From Hyaloperonospora brassicae (taxonomy: Eukaryota > Oomycota > Peronosporomycetes > Peronosporales > Peronosporaceae): a stretch of 64,000 bases of DNA. How positions within the stretch are numbered: the first letter of the stretch is position 1; each line of letters opens with the position of its first letter. Below are positions 1 to 13,265 of this stretch, in pieces. The DNA lies in assembly GCA_947650285.1 (NCBI GenBank), contig CANTFL010000016.1:183240-247239 (forward strand). The letters are read 5' to 3'. The translations under genes were made by a program, and so were the position numbers. The notes beneath the pieces were generated by a model. It was not told where the DNA came from. It ran no database searches and was given only the letters and a program-made list of their open reading frames with translations.

Positions 1-1296
1 GGAGCAGAGGAGATCATTAGCCGATATTGAACTTACTTGTGCAGATAAATGCCCGTCTTCTCCCATGTCAGGCTGGTTAATGGACCCATACAATTGGCTA
101 TATGACCTTAGAAAAATGGTCCTAGCCCTGACTGCGTTTATATCATGAGATAAATATGCGTTTCCATGCGGCGGAGGCGCTCACCCAGATGGAATAGTGT
201 GTGTGGTAGATACAGCAAATCGCCACAAAATTCGAGTGGCTGGAAAGACCACAGCCTGAGCTACCGACCAATTAGATCCTACCTCAAATGATTGCCAAGG
301 TCGTTATATCATGCGTAAGAGATAACAAGACACCGACGCTCCAAACAATCGTATGAGACATGATGTCGCCATGAAGAGTCTGTCCCTCGCGAACGCATCT
401 CTGTTCAATTTAAATGCCTGGACCACCTACCCGCCAGCCACACCATATACTATGGAGTGGCGTGGCTAAGTTGCCTGTGGTCAGATGCCCTGATGAAGCT
501 ACGTCAGCTCATATCGTGGAACGTACTTTGTAACCCCACCTACATGCAGCCTAAACTTTAATATGAAACTGCCGTCACCATCATAGCCGACCTCTGCTCT
601 CGAACTAAATGAGATAAACTGCCGGCGGACCATCTTTTCCCCACACGATTGGGCATGTCGAGCCGCTTCAAATCCAACAGTTTTGGAGCTGGTCTACCCT
701 AGTCTCGCTCAATATTGAGGGTTCGTATCTTACACCCAGGAAGGCGTTATGTAATCCGGCCCGACGCAAGCGAGCCCTACGAGAAGTCATCACTTAGAAA
801 ACCGTGTGAAGAATAGGTAGATGCCCACTATCCGACCGCTGTATCCGCCATGGGCATCCATTCCGTTCGAATACATGGAACCGCCAAGTCACGTTGCTGA
901 ATCGGTGGTGCTGTGATTGTTAAGGGATCCAGGGTCAAGACCTCTCGTCATCACGAACGCCCCAGACGAATTCGAGCATTAATCTGTGCAACCGGGTAGC
1001 CACGGCAGAAGAGGGTCAACAGTGTCGTATAAGAAGGTAATTTGGAACCTCTACGGCACTGGCGATCCGAGCTCGTTGTTCCACCGTGTGAGTATTTTCT
1101 TGAGCTAAAACGAGCCGACTTCACAAAGAACGGATGCATTATCCCAGTTTAAAGCAATCGCATCTCGTTGTTTCACCAAAACAGTAAGATAAGTACAAGA
1201 CGCGTTGGAAGACTGCAAAAAGAGACCACTGGTTTCTAGCGGTAAAGCTGATACGCGAGGTTCCAGATCAGTCATATATGATTTCGCTCGATTTGT
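1..1296. other. No recognisable gene
   Basis: I see no coding region, RNA gene or clear repeat here. Short open frames exist on both strands but show no family motif. The stretch lies 3' of the decayed minus-strand LINE that follows, so it may hold its lost 3' end; this is an inference. Confidence 0.4.
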
Positions 1297-2207
1297 TCAG
1301 AGACCCGACAAGTTGGCTAAATGATGGAGATTAGTAACAACCTGCGCAATCGTAGACCAATCGCAAAGGTATACAGCGGTATCGTCCGCGCAGCCCAAAC
1401 TTTGATAATCAGTATTCCGCCCTTCAGATGGGACAGGTACCCCGCGAATGAAAACCTTCACTCGAATTTCCAGAAAGGCTCGATAGACGGCGAGAATAAA
1501 AAGAAGTGACGCATGGGGGAACCCTTGAAGAACTATACATTTAGTTTTGCGGCGATTTGGGCGATATCCATCAACGAGAAAACGGAAAGTCTTTCTTCGG
1601 TGTAATGCCGCCACCACTAATACGAAGCGGGGCGAAAAGCCGAGTTATGAAAGCGCCAAAAGCAAAAAGAGAATAGCAGGGGATGCCTTGGCAAACTGAG
1701 AATCAGAACAATGATTCTAAGTAGATCTATATCCAAATTTGCTGCTATGCGCAACGCCATGGAAATATAAAGAGACTTATGGATCGACCGCTGCAGGATA
1801 GTTCCAACTTGACCTGGCGAAACTAGATGCGACAGCATCGGCCGCACCCTGAACGAGAGAAAAATGTTAAATTAATGGTAGTCGCTACTAAGTAACGCGA
1901 TCAAGAGATGATCAAGCGGCAAGGTGAAGGCCGCATATTTCTTCAAACACTAAATTTTAGCTGCAACAAAAAAGGTCGAGAGGATGTTTCGCTCGATCCA
2001 TCTGATGTACAAGCTAGCAACAACAGGCGCGATCGAGTCCGTGTAATCTCTGTAGAACGTGTTTTTGATTCCTTCCTGACTTGCAACCCTTACACGCTTT
2101 AGTCCCTCTAAAGCCGCTTTCGCATCGTCGGTAATTGTCCGACGTCTCAGAAGAGCCATCAACCCGGTCCGAAAGGGGTAACCCAGGCAAGAATGCGGTA
2201 ATTTCAT
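1297..2207 (-). mobile_element. Decayed LINE, reverse transcriptase domain
   Basis: Three minus-strand frames in succession (2207-1950, 1847-1617, 1617-1297) read as consecutive parts of a non-LTR reverse transcriptase. The first matches the finger region (a stretch beginning ITDDAKAALEGLKR and containing FYRDYTDSIAPV). The second has the SPGQVG...RSIHKSLY block. The third has LLFILAVYRAFL followed by the catalytic box CADDTAVYL, where LINEs normally have YADDT. The frame changes twice and stops interrupt it, so it is dead. Upstream parts (endonuclease, ORF1) would lie at 2.3-8.3 kb but are not recognisable. Assignment to LINE rests on motif order; the clade is not resolved. Confidence 0.75.
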
Positions 2208-5200
2208 TGAGGCAAGCTACATAATGATATATATTACGTTCCCAGTTGTCGTACATTTCATCAGCCAATTTCTGAGACTGATTCGGCCAGTATGTAGACT
2301 ATCGACCGAGGGAAACGATAATATTGTCTTAATCATTTCGTCAACACCCGAGGATAGTCACGTCGAGATGTCTTGCCTGAAAAGCAAGTTTGGTGAGCGA
2401 GGAGACTCGCTTTTTGGTTCTCTGCTACAATCGTCGACACACGGCAACATTACACTGGGGTTCCGCAGAACTATCGACGGGGCTAATTCGACCTCCCCTC
2501 TCTTGGTTACGCACTAGAAATAATTTCTACGAGCGCAATTCAATAATTGAAGCATCCAGTAGGACATATAAACTAATCAAGCGTGTCTATAGCATCTTGT
2601 CAGACCTTAACGTGCGTGTTTGGTCGTCGCCAAAAGAAATTTGCGGAGAATAATCGTCCAGTAGTCCCACCAGTCGGTTAATCTACGGCCTTCATTGAAG
2701 GCTGACGTCGGAACAGAACTCGCTTCGTCGACTTGGAGCTGATTCAGCGCAATGACCTCAAATATTGTGCTATTCGAGGTCGTGTAATCACATTCAGGAA
2801 CAAAATAAACTCGCCTCGTGTTACAAATCGCACGACATGATGTGGAGCTCCAACCCAGATGCCTATTCTATTGTGGTCAGCTTCTAGACCAGGCACTGAC
2901 ACGTCGACGTCTCGAATTCAATCAGCATGTATAGAACTGACATAACACCGATCAAGTGGTAAACTAGCCGAGCCTATACCCGGCAACGTGTAAAAATAAG
3001 TGTTAGTCGACGCTTGAAAATCGGATATGACTCTTTTTTCTCTAGCTATCTTCATTGCATCTTCGAGAATGTCGCTAAGTTGTTCCCGAACAAGAAGTTG
3101 TCTCAGCCCCAAATAGTCATGTCTTTCCGGTAGCGAAAAAAGGACGATTAAGTTGCGGAATTAACGTGCACTTGAAGCCCCCTCCTCGAAACCGGGGACC
3201 TTCTTATCTCATTAGAAGATCTAGAAGCCATTTAATCGAGCTTCTCTGGCAGTACTTTCGCTTGAGGCGTGTATGTTGACCACAACAACGAAGTCGCCCA
3301 AAACAGTAATTTAGATAGATATCCATTGCGGTGTCTAATGCAACTCGAGTGACGAGTCCATAAAGATGACCGATGAATATGAATTCAATAAAATAGCTAC
3401 ACCTCCACAAGAGTTCTCAGACTCCGTTCATATCGAGCGTCCGGGCTTATTCACGAATCCCCATGATGAGTTTTACAAATGGTCTAGCGTTGCGCGATCT
3501 CAAATAGTGACCCGCGTTTCTTGCAATACAACCATGTCAAAGTCTTCCCGCGTTTCGCGCTGTCGAAAACGATATAACTACTTTGCCCATTGATCCGAAT
3601 GCTTAGGTTATCCCGCGGCATTCTACAAATAGAGAACGACACTTTTTCTAGGCGGCCGCCGTGAAATCTTAAACGAAAGCCGACGAAATACCGGGGGAAG
3701 CATGTCGTAGGGGTTAAAACTAAAAAAAATCTGTCCCGTCTATTGGTAAGACTATCCCTGTGTTATCAGACAAGAAATTACGTCTAATTGCACTATAGGA
3801 AGAGTAGTCCCATGGCGCAGACAAAATTTTCCCAGTACTCGTGTTCCAGCAGCTGAACTTCAAGGGCGATTAGGTCAAGTACCGGTTGCCACTTGGCCGG
3901 TTTGCATATAATGTTTGCAACAGCGGTGAGAACGTCTTCAAATAGGTGGTATTGCACAGCATTGCTCTGCGGCATCACCATGTTCGCCTTAACCTCATCG
4001 AATGCGAGCTGTGGGAGTGAAACACACAGGACATGGAGAAATTTCCAATGATCAAAGTCAGCAAGCGATTTGCCAACAGTCACAACTATCCACTTGGGCT
4101 GAATTTTACTAATTTGCCTCCAACTCTGGATATTGTGAGCCGTTTTATAGCGAACTTGACCATTGTGGTCATCTACCGTCGCGATCCAGCCCATTCATGG
4201 ATCATAAAGTTTTGCATCGGCGTGTGTGGTGTGTTGCCGGATCACAGCCAATTCAAACTCGATGTTTATGGCATGTCTAAATGACCGCAGGATGTCACTT
4301 GGCATTGAGGGAGGTAAGCAACCGAATACGGCAGGTTACTTCAAGTGCCGCCATATCCAACTCACATAAATTGTCCAGGCGGCTTGGACTTTAAGTCCAG
4401 ATGGCATAGGCGCAGGAAGGAAGCAATGGATTTGAGCTATCGGATTTAGTTTCGATCTGCAGATGTGTCAGCTATAAAAAGGTTTCGGGCGCTCCGGTAC
4501 GGCTGCAGCCGCTACTGCAGAAGAGGCGGTGTTTGGGATGTGATGGAGTGGCATACGATCGTTTAAATAGTCGATCTCAACTCTTCACAGGCACCCCGGA
4601 GACCAACTAAGGAGGTGGTACTCCGATTCCGTTCTGTAACCTTTGCTTACTCTGTGTATTCGTCGGTATGGAGGGTTGCACTCTAACCGATAGTCTCGAG
4701 TCGATGCCAAACTTGACCATGTTTGGGATGTTCTATCGATTATAAGCAACACAAGATTGCGGATATACTTGTAAGGTGCTCAAAATGAGTCACCTTGATC
4801 CCTGGCCAAAAAAATCCAGGAATTACACTTGATATAAATATGTAAATTCTCACGACGTCGGGTGGCAAATACTTGAACCAGAAAGATAATTTAGCACGTG
4901 TACTTAAAAGCGAATTGATCTCTATTCAATGTTAGGTTTTCAAACTAAAAAACTAATTAATCGCTAGGCCTATCTGTATTACGAATTTCGAAGCCACGCG
5001 TTCCACTCATAATAAGACCGCTTCTTTTTCCCCGTGTGGCCAACTCCATGAAGGCCCTCTTTTGAATATTGTCCTGGCCCACAAACGACTTGTAAGCAGC
5101 TGGCTTAAGGCTCCCGATTTCGTGTTGAAAATATTAAACTCTGGATGGTGGGAAATATCTGGTTGGGATCTCAGTCTCTGGTTGGGTTTAACTATCTGGA

Positions 5201-8200
5201 TGAATTCGCATTATTAGGTTGGGATAGCGGTCTCAGTTGAAACCTATTTTAAATTACATAATCATTCTAGCGTTTTCTACAATTCCCATCCCTGCCACCA
5301 ACCGTCTCGCGATCAAATACGTTTGGGTACACGATCGTGACCCGGCGGTCCCAGCTCGTATCCTTCTCATCAGAGCCGCTTTCGAGCTTCGCTGAAGCTG
5401 GCGATCTGTGAGCTACCAAAATAAACTCAGCGATAAAATCTATGGATACTTTTAAATCAGAGTCCTTGCGCAATTTCGATGCGCGCAACGTCTGAGCGTG
5501 ATCAGCATTAGATCGTAAGTGATCCATCGGTGACCAAATAGCCACATGGGCTTCTTTGACGTCTCGGCCGGCAAACAGATGGAACGGTGGAGCATTAATA
5601 GTTTGGTCTGGGTCTGTCATCTATGCCGGACGAGTCTTTCATGGCGCTTCTATATTTGCTGAATCTAGATCCGCTGGAAAAGGAACTCTAGCGACACAGG
5701 TTGGCGGAGCTACCGCTCCGCCAGCCAGGTCATTTATGTACGTGGTGCTTCCAAAAGTAATAGTACTTTCCGTCATAGAATCATCCAGATCCTGAGTAAT
5801 TTGCCCGTCCAAAATCTTGGGAGCACGGACGGGGCACGGCCGCGTGAGAATGATCAGGAGTGATTTCCGGAGCCGGCCCTGTGTTATAAAATGGCTCGGA
5901 GGCGGCGCTTGGTATACCATATTTGCGGCAAACATAAGAGGACAGCAAGCGTTAAATCGTCGCGTGACTCCGCTCTTAAGTTTGTTCCTCCAGCTTTACA
6001 GGTAGCTCCCCTGGTAAAGTCGCAGCGTGTGGGGCCTTAAGATTGATCGCAGGCTTCGTTTATGGTTTAATCCTGGCCAATCGGCGTGTATATGTTTTAA
6101 GTTGTTCGTAACCTTCGTTGCTTTCTACATCGCGCGGCTTGCCGCAGCACTGTCGGTAAGATACGCGTACTCCATCCCTATCAGTAATTCGATTTTGTTG
6201 GAGAAAGAAGAAGATTTCCCATAATTAGTAGCCTCATGAGCAATAATTTCTTCCAGCGCATTACCACGATACTTAGATCAGCGCTTTTACTAAGTTTTAT
6301 TAGTTCACCTGGTATCCGCGGCTGCCGAATTTAGTATGTCGACAGCTCGTTTTGCGTCCGCTATTTGTATTTTGATCCCAAAAAACGAGTTCTCATGCTA
6401 TGGCTTCTATGGCAGCGAAAAGTTTGCAGACGTGTCCACTTGTGGTTCGTCGCTGCAACCTAGGGACCTTTGTTTAAGAACCTCTTCAGTTCACCAACCG
6501 CTGGCGTGTGATGAAGATTCGACCTGAAATAAGCGAAAGATGATAGCTTGGATTGAACAACGACCGGTTCGACTTTCGGTTGAGCCGTTAAAAAATGAAC
6601 GGTGAGGGGAATGGTTGTTAAATTCGGTCGAGTTCGTTGCGCTGTGCTTGGAAGGAGGCGTCGAAATCGGTTGATGCGACTTGCCAGCCTCAGAGTTAGT
6701 ATTCGACCGCAGACGTCGGAACGATGTCTCAGGAAGGCCGGATGAAGTCATTGATTGATCCACCGTTGAAACCGAAACCTGCTTATCTTTTGTGCGCCAG
6801 ATCAAATTACCCGGTCGTAGCCGGACCAGAGGTACGAGAAATAGTCGCACCGGATGAGGTTCCGACAGTAGGAGTAGAGGCGGTGTGATCCTCCCTAGTG
6901 CTGATTACGGCGAGGTAGATGGAAATCCTTCTCAAACAGGGAGCCCTGTCTCCAAATACCTTCAAATGCGCCATAGTCTCCGCCAGGGTATCTGCAATTC
7001 CAATAACGCGCCAAAGGCGTCCTGTAGCGTCGAGGTGAGTGAAAATCAACCTACTCATGCTACAGACGCCATTCAAATACTAAATTATTTGCGGCAGTGT
7101 TTTAGCATGAAAGCTGTCTTTGCGCACACCATCCGTGGAAATCGAGTGATAATGCGAGTAGCAGGTAAAACAGGAAACGTGTTGAAAGGGTCTCTAATCA
7201 TGGATTTATTATTGTATACGATATTAAAGAAATGATCTTCGTGGTAGAGGATAAAAAATGCATTACCCGCTTGAGTTGTTCGGAACAGGCAACCGTGTCA
7301 AAATTTGCCAAGCACAAGTTGGATTCATACACCTTTGAGCCGTGGGAACACACTCGAGTAACAGGTGTTACCGCACAGGACATACTGACCACGAAAATAG
7401 CTTGGATCATTCAAACTGCTACATCTTTGACGAAAATTAGGGCTTGACAGAAAACCGGTCGACAAGATAGGCATATAGAATAAAGTATTGTCGTCGCGCT
7501 CCATAGTTGCAGAACATAAAGTTGAAGACGCTTCCCGCGAAACGGAATTGACTTTGCTTGCCAGCTCGTAGCAGCTACTTGGTACGATTGGTAAACTTGA
7601 GTCGTCTCGTGGCGGTGTCGTAATTGGTTCGCTTGGCTTTCTTGACCGATTCCCGACTCGACCATCATCAAGTCCGTGTCCCCCTCACTGCGCTCCAAGC
7701 GGTGTGGAAGCAACGTCTTTGAGCGATTTGATGCGGCGTGCGCGAGTACGGAGGTACAATTGCAATTACCTTTCCTCTCAGGTACGCTTGAAAAATATAG
7801 CGTTCCACCCGCGTAGCCCGCGGGTGCGTGCAGACCAGAACACCAGGCGGAGACGGAATTTAAATGTTTCCCATCATCAATGCAGCAAGAGCCTCCTCCT
7901 CCAGCGGAATCATTGTACGCAGATCATCATTCGTCTTCACCACCCATGGCCTGGTAGCAGTGTGGATCAGGACCGCCCTGCGGTCATGCGGCGCACTCCA
8001 CCCTACAGCACCGGAGCCGGATTGGTCGCTTGGCTCAACTCGACTACCTGGACCCAAGTTGGCAACTGGGCGTTCGACTTCGTCGGGGCTGTGACTGTTC
8101 AAGTCGCCAGAACCGGCTGGGCGAAGAGCATTTGCGCCCATGCCGGTCAAATTGGCGGCGTTAAGTTTATTAAAAATTCGTCGAATCCGATCGGCAAAAT

Positions 8201-8681
8201 TTGGCAAACGCCGGTCAGCGAATCTCGTCAAGCCCCGGATGCCAAACATGACTGAGCTCCGATTGGCCTAAATTGTCTAAGTCGGGGTTATTGCCGAGTC
8301 CGCTGACCGCAACCGCGTACGAAAAAAATTAAACTCCCGATATATATAATAGCCCTGTTGAACTTGTAAAATGTAATATAGATATATTGACAAATTATAT
8401 ATGTAGAATATTTACAAATACAGCTTAAGAAATGGCTAAAATTTTAAAAAAAAATCAAAGTGATATCATTTCATAATCAGTAAAATTATTGTTGGAAATA
8501 ATTCATTAAAACAGTCTTCCCCAGAAACTCAATTGTGCTAAAGCCAAAACATCACATATTAAAGCTGTTTCCATCATTGAAATCAAACAAATTACACGCC
8601 TGAACACCATATAGCTTTTCTACAGGTTATGTAATACCATGATATTAACCTCTTAAAATATGTACACAACTACAATTAAAA
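2208..8681. other. Decayed repeat-like DNA, no identifiable gene
   Basis: Several minus-strand open frames of 90-133 codons occur (4194-3793, 5620-5267, 6850-6491, 8249-7860). They may be broken parts of the LINE whose RT lies at 1.3-2.2 kb, because all run in the same direction. The 133-residue frame at 4194-3793 has the amphipathic look of real protein but I do not recognise it. From about 8310 the sequence becomes strongly AT-rich up to the MULE terminus. I assign no function. Confidence 0.3.
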
Positions 8682-8740
8682 GGGTAATGATATTTTCACC
8701 CCACATAACTATTTTCAACTCCTGGACTCAAAACAGGGTG
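8682..8740 (+). repeat. Left terminal inverted repeat of the MULE
   Basis: This 59-bp segment is the inverted counterpart of 11653-11715. It begins GGGTAATGATATTTTCACCC and ends in AAACAGGGTG. A few substitutions and small indels separate the two copies, which points to an element that has been immobile for some time. Confidence 0.8.
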
Positions 8741-9676
8741 CCTTCTTTTTTTATAGCACAGGGCGATGCACAAGGTCACACGCCGCGTATGGATATTGTA
8801 TAAAAAGGTGATCTTGCGTACAAAATCGTCGTACGTCTATTAAGAATATGCGCGTTGGGATAATGCGTGTTCAACTGACGAACGACAATGTTATCACGGA
8901 TAGTTGCGACACGAAGGTTGCAGTTGTGTGAGCTTCTAGATACGGAGATTTAGTAGCTAGTATATATGTACATGTTTGCAGTACTACAACAAGTAGGTGA
9001 GGTCAACAGAGAAAGCTAAACGATAATTCACTTCATATTTCGTGCTGCAGAAGACAAGCGGGTATCTAAGTGTTATACAATGTACGTATTGTCTAAACGA
9101 TGGATTATATTCTCGGTTAGAGCTGAAAACAATGAGAAATGCTCTCCTGTAAGTTCAAGCAGATGATGAAAACGCCTAGGATGTCCGGAAGATGGTTGCT
9201 AGAGAAGTAGAATCCCGCGAACGAAAGTTGCGCACGAGCGTGATCTCAAGCGGCGCTACACGACTGTGCAGAATTGTTTTTATTGCGTCATACGAACGTT
9301 TCACAGTGCCTTGGTTGCGTGCTAATTGGATCACATGCTGGTACATATTTTAACTGCTTACCGTAATAAAGGAAATAAGACGAAGAATAAGAATATCAAT
9401 AACGTGTCGTATAATGCAATACCGACCCTACATCAGCTCTACGATAATCGGGAACAAAGTAGACTGCGAACATGCTGATTTATCGTACAGTACGACCCGC
9501 AGGTGCGCTTCCGTTTTGCTTTTTTGTTTTCTTGTTTTCTTGGTGTGTTTATAACCATGCAGTTGACGATTCATAGACTACGATGCTCTGTCCGCCATGA
9601 GCAATGAGTGATGCTTGTTTTACTGTTCCCACGCCTCTAAACGATTCGACGATCGCTGTACGTTACTGAGCATCTC

Positions 9677-11546
9677 CTACACCTTTGCAAAATTGGTGCG
9701 TGAGCGCTTGTTGTGCCCAAATTGTCTGCAAATACTGCACTTCCGCGTCAAGATAGCAGGCCTCTCGATATACTCAAACGCAGACGGTTCTCGCAGCTGC
9801 TTTTGTCGGTTTGTTGCTCCTGATGGTCTTCCTTTTTGATTTGTTTCGGCTGGGTCTCTCACCGACACGCTTGGACCCGTCAAACTGTATCAGTGATGTG
9901 GTTTCGAATAGCAATTTTCTTATGGGTTGGTGCTGAGTCGAATACTTGATATAGATGTGGTACCAAATCATCAATTCGAACGTTGCTTCTCGCATCTCCT
10001 GCAGCAGAATCAGGAGTAATCTCTTTTAACCACCAATGCGAGTCGAAATCTTTTAGTGTGAAGGGTGCATCAGCGCTGATTCCTTCTTGAGCAGAGTTCT
10101 TGCACGGTAGGTCCATAGCCAATCGGAACTTGAAGTCGCATTGATAGGTGGATGCATGGTGTTCGTGGCCGAGGGTGAGCGTATAAGTTGAAACCTTATA
10201 CACAACCTGGGTGTTTATGGGCGCTGCTGCAAATGTCGTTCATTTATGTGGTTATCAGCGTGCATTTTGTTCAGCTCCACCACTTGATGTATGATCTCCA
10301 AGTGGAGACTTTGAAATACTATGAGAAGATCACTAATAGACGATCGAAAATAACTCTTCAGGTACGAATGTACTGACTCAGCTCTAGATGAAGTGGAACA
10401 GCCAAGGTGGGAGACGTTTCCCACCCACGCTTCTACAAATTTGTCTTTGTGCTTGACCCACGTTATATCCAGGTAGCGTGTGACAAAAGGAAGATGTCAA
10501 TACTTGGTCTGAAAGTCGTCCCATTGTGCTTCGAAAACTTCGACACTTGATCCATAGAAGAGAGCGCTCCAGTTCGCAATCATATCTTCCCATTCATCAC
10601 CATTCGTAACGTAAACCTAGCACCTGGCAACAATATATTTATTTATGTGCCGGCGGCGCAGAAATCTTGTCGCATTCAGAAATTCTTGCTGCTCAGCGTT
10701 TAGGATAGCCGAATCGTTGTCGCCAACCAAAATTTGCGGAATTTCGTCATTTCTTCGACTCTTAAGCACTTTCTTAAGAGCGGTTAGAGCCCGTCGTAGT
10801 TCTTCTCGTCCTCCCTTGTAATAAATGTTGTGCAAATATGGAATGACTTGCCAAACGGGGTGACGCCGACTCAATCGAGCATAAGCATCTTGAACTTGTT
10901 TGTCTTGTACGTGCAGTCGAGTACGGTGACGTCACAGAACTCTTCAGCAAGAGCGATGGATTGAGGATTTGCAAATATCAAGCGGGAGATTTGAACCTTT
11001 GCGTCAAAACTGAGATCATAGCAGTAGTTTTTTGCTTGCAACTCGTCGAAAAGCGCTTGAATCGGCATACGTCCATTCAAGTACTCTCTGCACCTCTTCT
11101 GTTTGTCATTGTATATGTCCCTGCTTACGCTGCAGAAGTCCGGATACTCCTGGCTGAGGAGCGCAAGTTGCTCTTATGGCCTCACACCTGCTCTCTATAG
11201 TCACATGCGCTTGCTTTGTTGCTCAATTGTTATCTGTCTAGCGCGAGAATGCATGTCGAGATTTGTGGAAATGTTACGGTTGTGCGCTCCTTCATGTCGA
11301 GTCACCTGCCACATCTTGTCAACGCCGATCTGTCGCGCCTGTACGTTTTGTCTTGGTCTTTCGCGCGACAGCAGTAGACTTGTATGATCCCGCTCGGTCG
11401 CACACAACAATCATTTTTTCTTTTTTATAGTCGGACCTGAAGATAGAAAGAGAATACTTAAGCTTGCGCGCTTTCAATTGGAGAGCCGTGAACATCTCCT
11501 TTGCTGATGGATACTTGACTCTGAATGACCCATCAGACTTTATCAA
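9677..11546 (-). pseudogene. FAR1/MULE transposase, broken by frameshifts and stops
   Basis: Reading the minus strand in order: 11546-11319 is a FAR1/WRKY-GCM1-type DNA-binding region (MIVVCDRAGSYKS, then KTKTKRTG). 11080-10871 starts the MULE catalytic domain, with the first acidic residue in LDCTYKTNKFKM. 10874-10617 has the second acidic position (VGDNDSAILNA) and the RRRHINK block. 10593-10384 and 10424-10215 carry the end of the domain, with the glutamate in SRAESVHSYLKS. 10203-9774 is the C-terminal region. 9883-9677 has a CCHC zinc knuckle (CSICRQFGHNKRS) whose last cysteine is now serine. The frame changes repeatedly. The family binds DNA and moves its own element by a DDE mechanism; this copy cannot encode an intact enzyme. 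Confidence 0.8.
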
Positions 11547-11652
11547 ATATCAAGCAGTTCCTTATGGTAGTTGTGAAGTTACAAAGTGAATGGTAGTGCG
11601 TAGTATTAATTGATATAGTTGCCATTATTGATTCCGTATAAGTTGTAAAATA

Positions 11653-11715
11653 CACCCTGTTTTGGTTCCAGGGGGTGATAACAGTAAAAATGGGGGGTGG
11701 AAATATCATTACCCT
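11653..11715 (-). repeat. Right terminal inverted repeat of the MULE
   Basis: This is the inverted partner of 8682-8740. The inner end is CACCCTGTTTTGG and the outer end is AAATATCATTACCCT. The transposase start is about 110 bp inside this terminus, the usual arrangement for a MULE whose TIR carries the promoter. Confidence 0.8.
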
Positions 11716-11840
11716 AAAAAAGAGGCACCATTTGCATGCATAAAATGACGAGCTGACGCCTTAAGTACGAGGCCCGGACCCTCTGGCCCGAGTCCTTCCC
11801 CACCGACTGCGGGTGCGCATAAGTGGGTTCCTAACTCCGC

Positions 11841-12230
11841 TGTAACGGGGCACACCCTTGCGTAACTTAACGCAAGGGATTTGGGTGCCCCGACGGACGT
11901 ACACGTGGCAAGCGAGGAAGCGTAGGTAGGGTAAAAGTAGAACTGTTATATTAATAAATTAAGTCTTTAAACTACTGTCTCTTCGTTTGACTTAATTCAA
12001 TTATACTAATATAACTGCATGTATGGTGACGTCTCGTCACCACTCATTGCGCGCGTCTTGCGGCGATTGGTGGGTTGATATCATCACGATATCAACCAAT
12101 GAACAGACCCTTTGGTCGACCCTTCAATATCACCACTTTGGTGATATTATTTAAAGAATATCCATCTTTATATTCTTTATTGTCACTTTCCTTAAAGTGA
12201 CAATTTCATGTAACGGGCTGCCCCGTTACA
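11841..12230 (-). mobile_element. Solo LTR of the 40.7-48.6 kb Gypsy family
   Basis: The 390-bp sequence is nearly identical to both LTRs of the element at 40664-48640, begins TGTAACGGGG and ends CCCCGTTACA. It is flanked by perfect 5-bp direct repeats TCCGC (11836-11840 and 12231-12235), the size expected for Ty3/Gypsy integration. No internal sequence remains, so it is a solo LTR left by recombination between the two LTRs of one copy. It splits GC-rich sequence that continues into the LINE fragment on its right. Confidence 0.95.
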
Positions 12231-12284
12231 TCCGCCGCTACGCCACCCCGGCTCCTCGGGGACTCCCAGCATGATAGTTCCCTC

Positions 12285-13265
12285 TTGCCCGGGTATCCAC
12301 TCGGGACTTTCAGCGCAGTGCATATCGCTGCCGTCGGAAGTAAGCGTGAAATGGTGACACCCTTCCTCGTGTCAAGATATTGCGTCTGCGTACTGGGTCG
12401 TAGATCTGGAAGTGATCTGACCCTCTTGCAGTGCAAGTGGGACGACGCTGTTTTTGGGGTGAACAAACAACGACAATGCAAAGCGTTTTGCGTCTTATTA
12501 TGGCAAGTGACCGACGTCAACTTGTCGCGTTGGCAACGCGGATACTCCGAATTTCGAACACAGTCGACCAAAAAGTGCTATTTTGCACGTCTGTCGAGAA
12601 TTGTTCGCTCCAGACCCCAGCGGATCTTCGGCATCTACCGCTGACTGCCACAACAAAATACCGGCTCCGGCGCTTCTTTCCTGGCTCTGGAGTTTTCAGA
12701 CGTCTTGCACATCGTCGAAAGTTCAATCGACTCGCGTGAAATCTCCCTCACATTCTGGCAGGCGATCCTGTCCGCGTGGTATGGGTCCGATGTGCGGCTG
12801 AATGAAGTGAGTCAGTATGCGGGGAACTGCTTAGCACGAAAGCCGCCGCCTATGCCTAGGACATTGTTACAACGGCTGCAGCGGGCTTTTGGCGATACTG
12901 TGGAGGAATTTATTGCTCAGTGGAAGCGCATCTGGTGGGTCCTATGTTCCGTCTGTATCTCGACTCTTTGGATACAGCGCAATCGGGCTGTTCACGAGCA
13001 GCAACGACTCTCACTCCAGGGCCCTGTCCTAGAGTTTTCCTCTAACGGACTTCGGCAATTACGAGCGCTATCGGCACGAGAGCGCCGAACGCAACACTCC
13101 AGGGTGCAAGGCATCCGGCTGTGGCAGTGCATTGAGTTACTAGATGGTACCACTGCGCCTGCAAGAGCATCACATCATGTGGTGAGTCACGTACAACCAC
13201 CGGGCAATTCGACACCGGCGTTGCTAATCTGGCTTAGGACATTCCAGAGGTCTTGTTCACATTGA
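12285..13265 (+). mobile_element. LINE ORF2 C-terminal fragment (probable)
   Basis: The clearest frame is 12705-13265, where a Trp-rich helical stretch contains FWQAILSAWYG, WKRIWWVLCSVCISTLW and IQRNRAVHEQQ. This layout resembles the region after the reverse transcriptase in oomycete LINEs (zinc-binding/connection region, with a W-x-x-RN core). Upstream frames 12285-12644 and 12431-12739 overlap it in other phases, so at least one frameshift separates them. The solo LTR at 11841-12230 was inserted just upstream. The assignment is from pattern memory; the alternative is an unrelated decayed gene. Confidence 0.45.

Larger units (their letters stand above)
8682..11715 (-). mobile_element. MULE-type DNA transposon with terminal inverted repeats
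   Basis: The two ends, 8682-8740 and 11653-11715, are inverted copies of one another. Both outer ends read GGGTAATGATATTT and both inner ends are AAACAGGGTG (allowing for orientation). Between them lies a broken FAR1/MULE-type transposase on the minus strand. An element of about 3.0 kb with ~60-bp TIRs and a single transposase fits the Mutator-like superfamily. A 9-11 bp target duplication is expected for this superfamily, but the flanks (A-rich on both sides) show no convincing copy, so it has probably decayed. Confidence 0.75.

Noticed and set aside
3793..4194. 133-codon minus-strand frame
   Set aside because: It looks protein-like but I cannot assign a family; kept only as part of a decayed region.
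7704..8255. 183-codon plus-strand frame overlapping a 129-codon minus-strand frame
   Set aside because: Neither shows a known domain; both probably lie in decayed repeat sequence.
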